Positions 51,306 to 60,548 are shown, counted from the stretch's first letter. The stretch is DNA of 64,000 nucleotides from Flavobacterium hibernum (GCF_000832125.1 NZ_JPRK01000013.1:62001-126000), one strand, 5' to 3'. Notes: generated by a model from the sequence alone, not told the origin. Made by a program: numbers and translations.

Positions 51306-53918
51306 ATGAAGCATATAATTTCAGCGTGCTTTTTTTTATTCAGTTTATCTGTGTTCGCCCAAAAGGTAACCGTAACTGTAGATAAAACAGTTACTCTAAA
51401 AGATTTCTTTAAACAAATTGAGAATCAAACAGATTTTAAATTTGCCTTTACAGGTCAAATCGATAGTTCTCAAAAGTATTTTACCAAGAAAAATACTTAT
51501 AACAATATTGAAGTAAAAGATCTTATTAATGAGCTTAATAAGAGTTCATTAGTTCAGTTTTCGATTGTTGGGAATAATATTTTTGTAAAACATAAAACTA
51601 CAAAAGGAAATAAAAAAACAAATAAACTTACAGGACAGGTTCTCGACGAAAGTAGAGAACCTGTAATTGGGGCTAATGTTTTTATCAAAGAAACTTCTAC
51701 TGGTGCTACAACAGATAAAAACGGAATGTATTCATTAGAATTGGACAATGGAAATTATACGGTTCAAATTAGTTATGTAGGGTTAAGAAATAAGGAAAAA
51801 CAAATTACAATTTCTGATGATACACGTATAAATTTCAACATGGACGAGGACAGCCATGAATTAGATATGGTAGTGGTAACCTCAAGCAAGGCAGTTGATG
51901 TAAGAAATACTCAAATGAGTGTTAATAAGCTTTCGATGGCCGAAATTAAAAGACTGCCAACTGCGATGGGCGAACCGGATCCTTTAAAATCATTATTGAC
52001 TTTGCCGGGAGTTACAAATGCCGGAGAAGCTTCGTCAGGATTTAACGTTCGTGGTGGTGCTGCCGATCAAAATTTGATTCTTTTAGATGGTGCTCCTGTA
52101 TACGGTGATTCACACATGTTTGGTTTCTTTTCTATTTTTAATGCAGACGTTGTTAGCGGACTAGAATTATATAAAGGAGGAATTCCTTCTAAATTTGGAG
52201 GACGTGTTTCATCAGTCCTTGATGTAAGTCAGCAAACGGGAGATCTTAATGATTATAAAGTAAACGGAGGTATTGGTCTTATTTCAAGCCGACTTTTAGT
52301 GCAAGGTCCTTTAAAAAAGGATGTTGGTTCATTTATTATTGCAGGTCGTGCTTCTTATGCTCATCTATTTTTAAAACTTACAGATATTAAAAGTTCTGTT
52401 ATGTTTTATGATATTAATGCTAAGTTTAATTATCGATTGGGAGCCAATAATTCGATTTCCTTTTCAGGTTATACAGGAAATGATTTATTTGATATTAATA
52501 ATTTTTTCAACACTACTTACGGTAATACGATGGGAACGTTTAGCTGGAAACATAAATTTTCAGACAATTTAAATACGAATCTTTCTGTTTTTTACAGTGA
52601 TTATAAATTTAATCTGCAAATACCATTTCAAAAATTTGAATGGGATAGTAAAATTACCAACTACGGCTTAAAATACAACTGGAATCAGACAATATCAGAC
52701 AATTTCAAAGTTAATTATGGTATAGACGGTTTATATTATGATTTTAATCCGGGAACTGTACAACCTTACGGTATTGATTCGCAGTACAATTATAATCAAT
52801 TAGATAAAAAATATGCTTTAGAAACTTCTGCATATCTGGATGTTGAAAATCAAATTACAGAAAAGCTTAATCTTCGTTACGGACTTCGTTACAGTATGTT
52901 TAATCGTTTAGGTGGCGAAACTATTAGTACTTACGCAAATGGAGAAGCAGTAGTCTATAATCCGTTATATCATATTTATGAAGAAGCAACGCCAATTGGA
53001 AGTACCTATTACGGAAAAGGAAAAAGCATTAGCACTTTTAATAATTTTGAACCAAGATTGGCATTATCATACGCTTTTAATGATGAAACTTCTGTAAAAG
53101 CGAGTTATAACAGAATGGCGCAATATATTCATATGTTGTCGAATACGCGTGCTCCGTTGCCTATGACAATCTGGACTCCAAGCGGACCTTTTACAAAACC
53201 ACAATTACTGGATCAATATGCAGTAGGATATTTTAAAAATTTTAAAGAACGCGAGTATTCTTTTGAGGGAGAATTATTTTATAAAAATATTAAAAACCGT
53301 ATTGATTACATCGATGGTGCAAATTTATTAGGGAACAATAATATCGAACGAGATATCCTGAACGGACAAGCAAGATCATATGGTATGGAATTATTATTCA
53401 GAAAAAATACTGGTCGTTTTACAGGATGGGTTGCCTATACATTATCTAAAGCAGAACAAAAAACACCCGGAAGAACACCCAACGAACCAGGAATTGCCAA
53501 TGGTGATTGGTATTTATCAGGATATGACAAATTGCACAATCTAAATGTTACGGCCAATTATGAATTTAATCCAAAATGGTCCTTTAATGCTAATTTTACT
53601 TTGCAATCAGGCCAGCCGGTGACATATCCAAACGGTTATTATGAATTTGGTGGAAGAAATGTACCTAATTATACGTTGAGAAATTCAAACAGACTTCCTG
53701 CATATCATCATTTGGATATTGGTGCTACCTACACGCCTAAACCTGATAAAAAGACTGGATGGCAGAGCTACTGGGTATTTAGTATTTATAATCTTTATAA
53801 TAGGCAAAATGCTGCATCGATGACGTTCTCACAAAATGATACTACAGGGGCAAATGAGTCCAGACAATTGTCTATTTACGGATTAGTACCTGGTGTTTCT
53901 TATAATTTTAAATTTTAA
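51306..53918 (+). CDS. TonB-dependent receptor with STN signalling domain
   Basis: 870 residues. Signal peptide to about 18 (LSVFAQK). STN domain at about 20-98 (VTLKDFFKQIENQTDFKFAF) that contacts FecR, then a carboxypeptidase-like domain (about 105-180), the plug with TLPGVTNAGEASSGFNVRGG and LILLDGAPVYGDSHMFGFF, and a barrel ending in Phe (VSYNFKF). The plug motifs match the group that is regularly followed by DUF4249 lipoproteins. The ligand is not readable. The next gene starts 5 bp later. Confidence 0.92.
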   Translation: MKHIISACFFLFSLSVFAQKVTVTVDKTVTLKDFFKQIENQTDFKFAFTGQIDSSQKYFTKKNTYNNIEVKDLINELNKSSLVQFSIVGNNIFVKHKTTKGNKKTNKLTGQVLDESREPVIGANVFIKETSTGATTDKNGMYSLELDNGNYTVQISYVGLRNKEKQITISDDTRINFNMDEDSHELDMVVVTSSKAVDVRNTQMSVNKLSMAEIKRLPTAMGEPDPLKSLLTLPGVTNAGEASSGFNVRGGAADQNLILLDGAPVYGDSHMFGFFSIFNADVVSGLELYKGGIPSKFGGRVSSVLDVSQQTGDLNDYKVNGGIGLISSRLLVQGPLKKDVGSFIIAGRASYAHLFLKLTDIKSSVMFYDINAKFNYRLGANNSISFSGYTGNDLFDINNFFNTTYGNTMGTFSWKHKFSDNLNTNLSVFYSDYKFNLQIPFQKFEWDSKITNYGLKYNWNQTISDNFKVNYGIDGLYYDFNPGTVQPYGIDSQYNYNQLDKKYALETSAYLDVENQITEKLNLRYGLRYSMFNRLGGETISTYANGEAVVYNPLYHIYEEATPIGSTYYGKGKSISTFNNFEPRLALSYAFNDETSVKASYNRMAQYIHMLSNTRAPLPMTIWTPSGPFTKPQLLDQYAVGYFKNFKEREYSFEGELFYKNIKNRIDYIDGANLLGNNNIERDILNGQARSYGMELLFRKNTGRFTGWVAYTLSKAEQKTPGRTPNEPGIANGDWYLSGYDKLHNLNVTANYEFNPKWSFNANFTLQSGQPVTYPNGYYEFGGRNVPNYTLRNSNRLPAYHHLDIGATYTPKPDKKTGWQSYWVFSIYNLYNRQNAASMTFSQNDTTGANESRQLSIYGLVPGVSYNFKF

Positions 53919-53923
53919 TTAGT

Positions 53924-54763
53924 ATGCTAAGATTAAAAAAATACAATTTAAAAAGTAAAGCATTTACTTTATTTAGTCTTCTTTTTGTTTTACTTTTTTT
54001 GTCTTGTGACAAGGTTGTTGAACTTGATTTAGAAAGCGGAGATCCTAAAATAGTGATCGATGCCGAGATTATTTGGGAAAAAGGAACAAGCGGCAATCAA
54101 CAGTCGATAAAAATTACCCGAATGGCTCCGTACTACAGTCCTACTACTCCAAAGGTTTCGGGAGCACAGGTAAGAGTTGAAAATAGTAAAGGAGATGTTT
54201 TTACATTCAATGAATCTGAACCGGGACTATATGTCTGTACTAATTTTGTTCCTGTAATTGATATGGAATATAAATTATTTGTAAATGTTGATGGACAAAC
54301 TTTAACTGCTACAGAAAAACTAATTGCCGTACCGCCAGTTGAAAAGATAGATCAGGAATTTATGGCAGATGTAACAGGAGAAGATCTTATTGTGGTAACA
54401 TTTTATTATAAAGACCCAGCTAATCAGGCTAATTATTATCTAACAGATTACAAAAGTGATATTTTACCTTTTCCGGAATATACATCTACGAGTGATGAGT
54501 TTGTGAATGGAAATGAAATAAATGAAAAGTTTACAGATACGGACTTAAAACCGGGAAAAGTTCTTGATATCACACATCGCGGTGTTTCTAAAAACTTTTA
54601 TAATTATATGAATTTAATTTTGGAAGTAACCAACTCAAATCCTTTTGCTGCTACACCAGGCAATATAAGAGGAAATATTATCAATACTACTAATGCTAAC
54701 AATTTTGCACTTGGCTATTTTAGGGTTTGTGAAGCCAATAAAATTAATTACGTAGTTAAATAA
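53924..54763 (+). CDS. DUF4249 lipoprotein
   Basis: 279 residues. Long basic N-terminus and lipobox LFLSCDK with Cys at about 28, then DUF4249 pattern: VVELDLESGDPKIVIDAEI and SGAQVRVENSKGDVFTF, with YKLFVNVDGQTLTATEKL. It is 5 bp behind the receptor and is probably its surface lipoprotein partner, analogous in position to SusD but of different fold. Function is by association only. Confidence 0.88.
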   Translation: MLRLKKYNLKSKAFTLFSLLFVLLFLSCDKVVELDLESGDPKIVIDAEIIWEKGTSGNQQSIKITRMAPYYSPTTPKVSGAQVRVENSKGDVFTFNESEPGLYVCTNFVPVIDMEYKLFVNVDGQTLTATEKLIAVPPVEKIDQEFMADVTGEDLIVVTFYYKDPANQANYYLTDYKSDILPFPEYTSTSDEFVNGNEINEKFTDTDLKPGKVLDITHRGVSKNFYNYMNLILEVTNSNPFAATPGNIRGNIINTTNANNFALGYFRVCEANKINYVVK

Positions 54764-54787
54764 GGGCTTGTTTTTTTATTTTTTGCA

Positions 54788-55088
54788 TCCTGTATGTCAG
54801 GCTGAGCGGAGTCGAAGTCCTCGTTCCAATTGGAGCGCCTTCGACTTCGCTCAGGATGACAAATGAGTTCTTGTATTTTATTTCTTGATCCTGTATGTCA
54901 GGCTGAGCGAAGTCGAAGCCTTCGTTCCAATTGGAGTGCCTTCTCCCGAAGTCTCGGGACGCTCAGGATGACAAATGAGTTCTTGTATTTTATTTCTTGA
55001 TCCTGTATGTCAGGCTGAGCGAAGTCGAAGCCCTCGTTTCAATTGGAGCGCCTTCTCCCGAAGTTTCGGGACGCTCAGGATGACAAAT
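54788..55088. repeat. Three tandem copies of a ~105-bp palindromic repeat
   Basis: Copies start at 54788, 54889 and 55001 (TCCTGTATGTCAGGCTGAGC). Copy 1 has a right arm CTTCGACTTCGCTCAGGATG complementary to its left arm. Copies 2 and 3 keep the left arm but carry a different right arm with TCCCGAAGT(C/T)TCGGGA (54944-54959, 55056-55071), the core also found at 1888 and 59058. They fill the 329-nt gap between convergent genes; copy 3 ends 5 nt from the monooxygenase stop. Confidence 0.93.
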
Positions 55089-55092
55089 GAGC

Positions 55093-56556
55093 TTATTTGT
55101 TTTTCTTTTTAAGACATCTTCCTCTTGGTTCGTCGCCTTCATGAAGTACAATATCAGAATGTAGAAACTTTGCAGCATCGGCTGAATCTTTTACTTTAGT
55201 GGCGCTTCGCTTTAGCATTTCTTTTTCAAAATTATTCAAGACACTTTTTCGCACTCCCGCTTTTCTCCATTGAGATAAAGGTCTGCATTCTTTTACAATT
55301 TCGCGAGCCAGCGAAAGTGCATCCAATAATGCCTGATTGGCACCTTGTCCTTTAAACGGACTCATTGGGTGAGCAGCGTCACCAATAAGAGTTACAGAAC
55401 CACCTTTTTGCAATAAATCACCTGTAAGCAATTCGCGATCATATACAGGATAACCGGAAACATTAGCTTCTGGAGTTGCGGCTAAAATTTGCGGAATAGG
55501 GTTGTGCCATTGCGTTCGGCGACACGCTTCGTCTTTTAGCGCTTGAGGTCCTTGAGCGCTTAATGCTTTAGCTTCATCTTCGGACATTGGAAAACTAAGT
55601 TGCCACATCACCGAATCTGATTTATAAGGCATCATGTAAATTCGTTCATTACCATTGGCAGTTTGAAATACTGTAGCCGAATCTAATAATTCACTATCAA
55701 TTCCAGTAAGAGCACTCAAATCGCAAATACCTAATATAACAATGCAATCAAGGTAACGCAAAGGAGTACGTTCTTCACCAATCAATAATTTGCGTACCAC
55801 ACTTCGAATACCATCGGCACCAACCACAAGATCAGCTTTGACGTTTTTTATTTCTCCATCAACCTGAAAGTTTAGATCGACAGTTTCATCCTCACACGTC
55901 TTAAAATCCATTAATTGATGTCCCCATTGTACAACATCGTGTTTGCCTAGTTGCTCCAATAACGACAAACGCAAAGATTGTCGGGTGATATGTATGTTGG
56001 TGCGTTTTGGCGATGTTTTTATATCAGATGGAATCCATTTTCTAATTCCCCATTCTCCAATTATTTTTCCGTCGATAGTATGTACAACGTGTCTTGTTGA
56101 AGTAACACCATCTTTAAGATCGAAAATTCCAAGTCCTTCAATGGCTTTACTAGCTTGTTGCAGCGTAAGTCCGTAGCCCTGAGATCGGGCATCGAAGTTG
56201 TTGTCGCGCTCATAGATCATAAAAGGAATTCCGCGATGCAAACAGGCTACAGCAATTGCAACGCCGCCAATACCAGCACCAATAATAGCAACATGAGGAT
56301 AATTTTCGGTATCTGCCACAGGAGGATTTGCAGAACGAAGCAATCCAGATCCTGAACAGTTCGAGCATATCGACAAATGTGCCTTTGGACGAACAGGAGG
56401 AATACCTTCGCCGTTTGATTTTTCAAATTGCTCTAATGCCGCTTGATAGTGGAGTCTTATTTTCTTGCTGAGTCTTTGGCTTTTTTTGCCGCGTCCCTGA
56501 CATTCCGGACAAGCAGTCCAGCTTCCTTCTTCATTTTCCACTTTATTTACTTCCAA
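55093..56556 (-). CDS. FAD-dependent monooxygenase with N-terminal zinc-ribbon-like domain
   Basis: 487 residues. Residues about 16-23 CPECQGRG and 64-71 CSNCSGSG are DnaJ-type CxxCxGxG pairs (C16, C19, C64, C67) likely to bind one zinc. The rest is a PHBH-fold hydroxylase: VAIIGAGIGGVAIAV (89-103), the DG motif ADLVVGADGIRSVVRK, and the GD motif TLIGDAAHPMSPFKGQGANQ. It would hydroxylate an aromatic or similar substrate with NAD(P)H and oxygen. The zinc domain is not part of the usual fold. A 12-bp palindrome lies upstream at 56724-56755. Confidence 0.87.
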   Translation of the reverse strand: MEVNKVENEEGSWTACPECQGRGKKSQRLSKKIRLHYQAALEQFEKSNGEGIPPVRPKAHLSICSNCSGSGLLRSANPPVADTENYPHVAIIGAGIGGVAIAVACLHRGIPFMIYERDNNFDARSQGYGLTLQQASKAIEGLGIFDLKDGVTSTRHVVHTIDGKIIGEWGIRKWIPSDIKTSPKRTNIHITRQSLRLSLLEQLGKHDVVQWGHQLMDFKTCEDETVDLNFQVDGEIKNVKADLVVGADGIRSVVRKLLIGEERTPLRYLDCIVILGICDLSALTGIDSELLDSATVFQTANGNERIYMMPYKSDSVMWQLSFPMSEDEAKALSAQGPQALKDEACRRTQWHNPIPQILAATPEANVSGYPVYDRELLTGDLLQKGGSVTLIGDAAHPMSPFKGQGANQALLDALSLAREIVKECRPLSQWRKAGVRKSVLNNFEKEMLKRSATKVKDSADAAKFLHSDIVLHEGDEPRGRCLKKKNK

Positions 56557-56723
56557 TTATCTATGATTCTATGTGTTAAAATAATTACCCTCAACAGGAT
56601 AAAGCAATGATTATAATGTAGTATTACTTTTTTAATCGCTGTACAAATTTAAGACAAAAGAGCACCAGTACAAAATGAGTTTAGAATTGACGTAAAATCT
56701 TCTTAAAGACAAATAACAAGTTA

Positions 56724-56755
56724 TCTCAAAATGATAAAATCATATCATTTTGAGA
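56724..56755. promoter_or_regulatory. 12-bp-arm palindrome in a divergent spacer
   Basis: TCTCAAAATGAT (56724-56735) and ATCATTTTGAGA (56744-56755) are perfect with an 8-nt spacer. It stands in the 364-nt gap (56557-56920) between the divergent monooxygenase and GNAT genes. There is no T run, so an operator is more likely than a terminator. I see no gene in the gap. Confidence 0.5.
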
Positions 56756-56920
56756 AGCAATATCAACAGAAAGAAAGTATTGTTTTGTTTGTAAGTGGTT
56801 CATATATAGTGTGTAATATTTAAAGTTGTACTATGATCTTAATATTGGTATATGTTTTGGGAATAACGTGAGATATTTCCAGTTCATCTAAAATAAAATA
56901 GGAGATATGTCTATTCAAAT

Positions 56921-57550
56921 ATGAAAAACCAAGTAAATACTATAGAATATTCCGTTAAGGAAGCTTTATTACAAAATAGTCACGAACATAATGATGTAAT
57001 AGATTTTACGATTGAAGTTGCCAATGCCAATCATATATTTTGGATAAAAGAAATTTGCGATGTAACATTATCATCGGCAATTGCCAGAGGAACAGGAATC
57101 TCCGGACGTTCGCATAAATCGCTTGAAGAGAAAATGAAAAAAGGAGAAGCCATTATTGCTTTTGCAGCAGATGGAACGTGGGCAGGTTTCTCTTTTATTT
57201 CGTCTTGGGAAAATGGTAAATATGTTTCTAATTCCGGATTAATCGTAGCGCCACAATTCAGACATACCGGACTTGCCAGAAAAATTAAAAGAAAAATTTT
57301 TTGGCTGAGCCGTCAAAAATATCCCAATGCCGTTATATTTAGCTTAACCACAGGATTAGCGGTAATGAAAATGAATCATGAACTAGGTTTTGAGCCTGTG
57401 ACTTATTCAGAATTAACTACAGATGAGGTTTTTTGGGAAGATTGCAAATCATGTGTAAACTGTCCTGTATTAATAAGTAAGCAAAGAAAGAATTGCTTGT
57501 GTACAGCAATGCGATTTGATCCAAAACACAGCATTTCTGGCAATTCGTAA
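56921..57550 (+). CDS. GNAT acetyltransferase of the argG-linked N-acetylglutamate-synthase-like type
   Basis: 209 residues. ARGTGISGRSHKSLEEKM (55-72), NSGLIVAPQFRHTGLARKI (acetyl-CoA loop RHTGLA, 114-119), TTGLAVMKMNHELGF, and a C-terminal cysteine cluster at 175, 178, 181, 192 and 194 (FWEDCKSCVNCPVL, NCLCTAMRFDP). In Bacteroidota a GNAT with GTGIxxRS and CQSCVN...CLCT motifs lies next to argG and is thought to begin arginine synthesis. Here no arginine gene is adjacent and an extra cysteine is present, so it may be a paralogue with another amine substrate. Confidence 0.8.
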   Translation: MKNQVNTIEYSVKEALLQNSHEHNDVIDFTIEVANANHIFWIKEICDVTLSSAIARGTGISGRSHKSLEEKMKKGEAIIAFAADGTWAGFSFISSWENGKYVSNSGLIVAPQFRHTGLARKIKRKIFWLSRQKYPNAVIFSLTTGLAVMKMNHELGFEPVTYSELTTDEVFWEDCKSCVNCPVLISKQRKNCLCTAMRFDPKHSISGNS

Positions 57551-57674
57551 CGATGAATTATAATTTTTGATAAAAGTTAAAAAGTCAAAAAAACTATGGG
57601 TTGATTTTTATAGATTTGTAAAATATGTTTACTCCCAAAAATATATTGGGAAACAATTATAAAATCTAAAGACA

Positions 57675-58310
57675 ATGAAATCTGTTACTTCAATATTTTT
57701 ATTTTTAATGTTTGTTTGTTCCAATTCTTATGCACAATTGAGTTCAGACAAAATATTCGAAAGTTTTAAACAAGGAGAACGCACCAATTGCTCATCGATT
57801 GCTTTTATTAAAGCTTCATTAAATGTTTACGGATTAGATAATCTTTTTATTACAGAGAAAATAGACGATAGCATTTATAAAATAACACTAAAGAATAATG
57901 CTTCATTTAATCTAAAAAATGAAGAAATTAAGAGAGCCAAAATATCTGCAGATTTTGTTTATATCAAAGACAATTGCGAAAGCGAAAAAATAAAAGACTA
58001 TGCCGTGTTGACTTACGCCGTAATGGCAAAATACAAGCAAATTATAAATAGAGAAGCCACTTTTGATAAAGCATTAGAAGATTTAGAAGATGGCTCTGTA
58101 TATACTCCAACAATTTATAAATATTTAGGATTTAAACTAGGCAAACAAATACAAAAACTAAAGCGACAATCCGGAAGCGAATTTTGTGGTGTTGTTGCAT
58201 GGTCAACGGCACACGCGGTTTTTGTTTGTGAAGATTTTATGGATTATTACGGCAACAAAAAAAGTATCTGGATAAAATATCCTAGCCGTTTTAGAATAAT
58301 TAAATCATAA
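57675..58310 (+). CDS. Secreted protein with papain-like Cys/His pattern
   Basis: 211 residues. Signal peptide to about 20 (CSNSYAQ). QGERTNCSSIAFIKASLNVYG gives Cys39 followed by a helix, and CGVVAWSTAHAVFVCEDFMDYYG gives a late histidine; this Cys-helix then His-strand order is that of papain-fold (calpain/C39-like) proteases. Three other cysteines could form disulfides. The middle has YTPTIYKYLGFKLGKQ. Assignment is tentative: a catalytic Asn/Asp after the histidine is not certain. It stands alone. Confidence 0.5.
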   Translation: MKSVTSIFLFLMFVCSNSYAQLSSDKIFESFKQGERTNCSSIAFIKASLNVYGLDNLFITEKIDDSIYKITLKNNASFNLKNEEIKRAKISADFVYIKDNCESEKIKDYAVLTYAVMAKYKQIINREATFDKALEDLEDGSVYTPTIYKYLGFKLGKQIQKLKRQSGSEFCGVVAWSTAHAVFVCEDFMDYYGNKKSIWIKYPSRFRIIKS

Positions 58311-58381
58311 AAATAGCCTGACTCACAGCACGATTTGTTACTAATTGTTAAAATTATTGTAAAAAAAACAAATTAATAAAA

Positions 58382-58411
58382 TTGCATTTTAAGTTAATTT
58401 ATATATTTTTG
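58382..58411 (+). promoter_or_regulatory. Promoter of the 58444 gene
   Basis: TTG (58382-58384) and TATTTTTG (58404-58411) with a 19-nt gap fit the Bacteroidota consensus. This places the upstream in-frame TTG at 58411 inside the promoter and supports the ATG at 58444. Confidence 0.6.
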
Positions 58412-58443
58412 TGCTCATTAAACAACCCCAACTACCACATAAA

Positions 58444-58890
58444 ATGAAGAATACTACTATTTTACTAAGTTTCCTTTTCTTTTTAACGACTGGTGCTATA
58501 TTCGCACAGGCAAAAAATGCTCCAAGAAGTATCATTAGTACAACAGCACTAATTAAAAAATATCACGATCAAAAAGAATTAAGTGGTATGCAAAAAGGTG
58601 AGCTTTTAGAGTTATATATTGAGCGTATTAAAGTTTTAGTAAAAACGCTTCCTTATATCGCTTTGGTTACAAAACCAGGAGTTACTATGGCAGACTTAGG
58701 TATTCCGGACGATAACGAACACAAGAAAGTATTAGATTTACAAGCTGTTGGTACAACATCTTTCTTAGATACTACAGTAGAATTTCAAAGAAAAATGATG
58801 CCTTATTCTGATAAAGGAAACTTAATCGCGGCGATCTTATTTTACGAAAGCACATTAAAATCATTACACGAGTTCAACGATTTGAACTAA
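58444..58890 (+). CDS. Small secreted hypothetical protein
   Basis: 148 residues from ATG 58444. Signal peptide to about 22 (TTGAIFAQA). The mature part is helical (LIKKYHDQKELSGMQKGELLELYIERIKVLVKTLPYIAL) with a C-terminal helix LIAAILFYESTLKSLHEFND and no cysteines. I do not recognise a family. Good promoter upstream and terminator downstream (58911-58941) mark it as a single-gene unit, and such small helical secreted proteins are often abundant. Confidence 0.75.
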   Translation: MKNTTILLSFLFFLTTGAIFAQAKNAPRSIISTTALIKKYHDQKELSGMQKGELLELYIERIKVLVKTLPYIALVTKPGVTMADLGIPDDNEHKKVLDLQAVGTTSFLDTTVEFQRKMMPYSDKGNLIAAILFYESTLKSLHEFNDLN

Positions 58891-58910
58891 GCGAACAAAT
58901 TTTTATAGTA

Positions 58911-58941
58911 AAAAGCCCATTTCATAACGAAATGGGCTTTT
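58911..58941. terminator. Terminator after the 58444 gene
   Basis: Perfect 13-bp arms AAAAGCCCATTTC / GAAATGGGCTTTT (58911-58923, 58929-58941), loop ATAAC, then Ts. Confidence 0.9.
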
Positions 58942-59006
58942 TTATTGGAGTAATAGATTAGCGTTAAAAGTGAAAAAGGAAAAAAATTTACCGCTTTATT
59001 ATTTTC

Positions 59007-59157
59007 TACCGCAAAGACCGCAAAGATTTTTTATTTAAGAATGCTTCTAAAAGCATATCCCGAAGCCTCGGGACGCAAAGCTAAATTAATACAAAGCTTT
59101 GCGAACTTTACCTTTTTATAAAAGCTAAGAGAAAAAAAACTTTGCGCACTTTGCGGT
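59007..59157. repeat. GCAAAG-type nested palindrome, diverged copy with inserted hairpins
   Basis: Outer arms 59007-59032 and 59133-59157 match the family at 33223-33364 with a few mismatches. Inside are ATGCTT/AAGCAT (59041-59056) and TCCCGAAGCCTCGGGA (59058-59073), the core of another repeat family, plus the remnant GCAAAGCT.../AAGCTTTGC stem. It fills most of the 301-nt gap between convergent genes. Confidence 0.85.
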
Positions 59158-59191
59158 AAACTTTTTTCTCTTTTCATATTTAACATTGATT

Positions 59192-60547
59192 CTAAATTTC
59201 GATTTCATTTCCCATCATAGCAACATTACATTTAAAATGATATTGATTCTGAATTTTAATTCGGAGTTCATCTGCCGGAAGGTTTTCGCCGTGAACTAAA
59301 TAAACACATTTCGGAACATTTTTAAGAGCAGAGAGCCAGTTTAAAAGATCTTTTTGATCTCCGTGTGCCGAAAGTCCTTCCACTTGAAATATTTGGGCTT
59401 TTACATTATAGTAATTGCCATATATTTTGATTTCCTTGGCTTTTTCAATAAGTTTTCTTCCGCGAGTACCTTCCGCCTGATAACCCACAAAAATAACCGT
59501 AGTATTTTCAAGACCAATATAATGTTCAAAATACGATAATACGCGACCTCCCGTAACCATTCCGCTTGCTGCAATGACTACTTTAGGTTGCGGGTCATCA
59601 ATAATACGCATGGTTTGCTCAAACTCAGAGACAATGCTAAACATTTTAGACATTTCATGACAATCATCGACAGAAAGTTTATGCCACTGCAAATTTTCTA
59701 AAAACACATGCAAGGCGCTAGCCCCCATTGGAGTATCTAGTATATATGGGATATTTGGAATTCGACCTTCAGTTTTGAGTTGCCACAAAAGAAACATTAT
59801 CGATTGTGCTCTCTCGACAGCAAACCCCGGAATAATTACCGTTCCGTTTTGATCGATGGCGTTATTAATTAATGTTTCTAACTCTTCCTTTACATCCAAA
59901 TTAGGATGTAGTTTATTTCCATAAGTACTCTCCAAAAAAACATAATCCGCCATTGTGGGTTTTGTGGGCGGAAACATCAAGACATCATTATCACGACCAA
60001 TATCGCCAGAAAAAACTAAAGTTTTGCCCTCGACAGTTACCGTAATGCTACACGCACCAATAATATGTCCCGCATTTTCAAAAACAGCAGTAATATCGTC
60101 TTCGATAACTATGGGTTTATTTGGAGGCACAACCTTAAAAAAAGAAGAGACCGCCTCAGCTTGCGTTATGGTATAAAGTGGTTCTGCCTGAGTATGTTTA
60201 GAATATTGCTCTTCATTGGCTCGATTAGCTTCTTCTTCCTGAATTTTGGCACTATCCAAAAGAACAAGATTAGCGATTGATTTAGTTGGAGCAGTACAAT
60301 ATATTTTACCCGTAAACCCTTGAGCGACTAATCTGGGCAACCAGCCACAATGATCGAGATGACCATGTGTAAGCAGGACACAATCTATTGTCGAAGGCAA
60401 AATTGGCAATGGATCCCAATTGAGTTCGCGCAGAGCTTTAAGACCTTGAAAAAGACCACAATCAATCAATATTCTTTTGTCTTTTGTTTCGATGAGGGTT
60501 TTTGAACCCGTAACAGTTCCGGCTCCTCCTATAAATTTTATTTTCAT
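59192..60547 (-). CDS. Beta-CASP metallo-beta-lactamase-fold hydrolase (CPSF/RNase-like)
   Basis: 451 residues. The MBL motif is LTHGHLDHCGWLPRL; further metal ligands lie in NAGHIIGACSI and VFSGDIGRDND. A beta-CASP insertion (about 190-390) carries ESTYGN, VIIPGFAVERAQ, ASGMVTGGRVLSYFEHY and QVEGLSAHGDQKDLLNW, the A/B/C motif histidines. These enzymes are zinc-dependent RNA endo/exonucleases or related phosphodiesterases in the cytoplasm. It starts 1 bp after an ATP-cone nuclease gene, so the pair is almost certainly one operon. Confidence 0.9.
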   Translation of the reverse strand: MKIKFIGGAGTVTGSKTLIETKDKRILIDCGLFQGLKALRELNWDPLPILPSTIDCVLLTHGHLDHCGWLPRLVAQGFTGKIYCTAPTKSIANLVLLDSAKIQEEEANRANEEQYSKHTQAEPLYTITQAEAVSSFFKVVPPNKPIVIEDDITAVFENAGHIIGACSITVTVEGKTLVFSGDIGRDNDVLMFPPTKPTMADYVFLESTYGNKLHPNLDVKEELETLINNAIDQNGTVIIPGFAVERAQSIMFLLWQLKTEGRIPNIPYILDTPMGASALHVFLENLQWHKLSVDDCHEMSKMFSIVSEFEQTMRIIDDPQPKVVIAASGMVTGGRVLSYFEHYIGLENTTVIFVGYQAEGTRGRKLIEKAKEIKIYGNYYNVKAQIFQVEGLSAHGDQKDLLNWLSALKNVPKCVYLVHGENLPADELRIKIQNQYHFKCNVAMMGNEIEI

Positions 60548-60548
60548 C

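Noticed and set aside
54788..55088. CRISPR array
   Set aside because: Only three units of ~105 bp, palindromic throughout, with no unique spacers of constant size and no cas genes.
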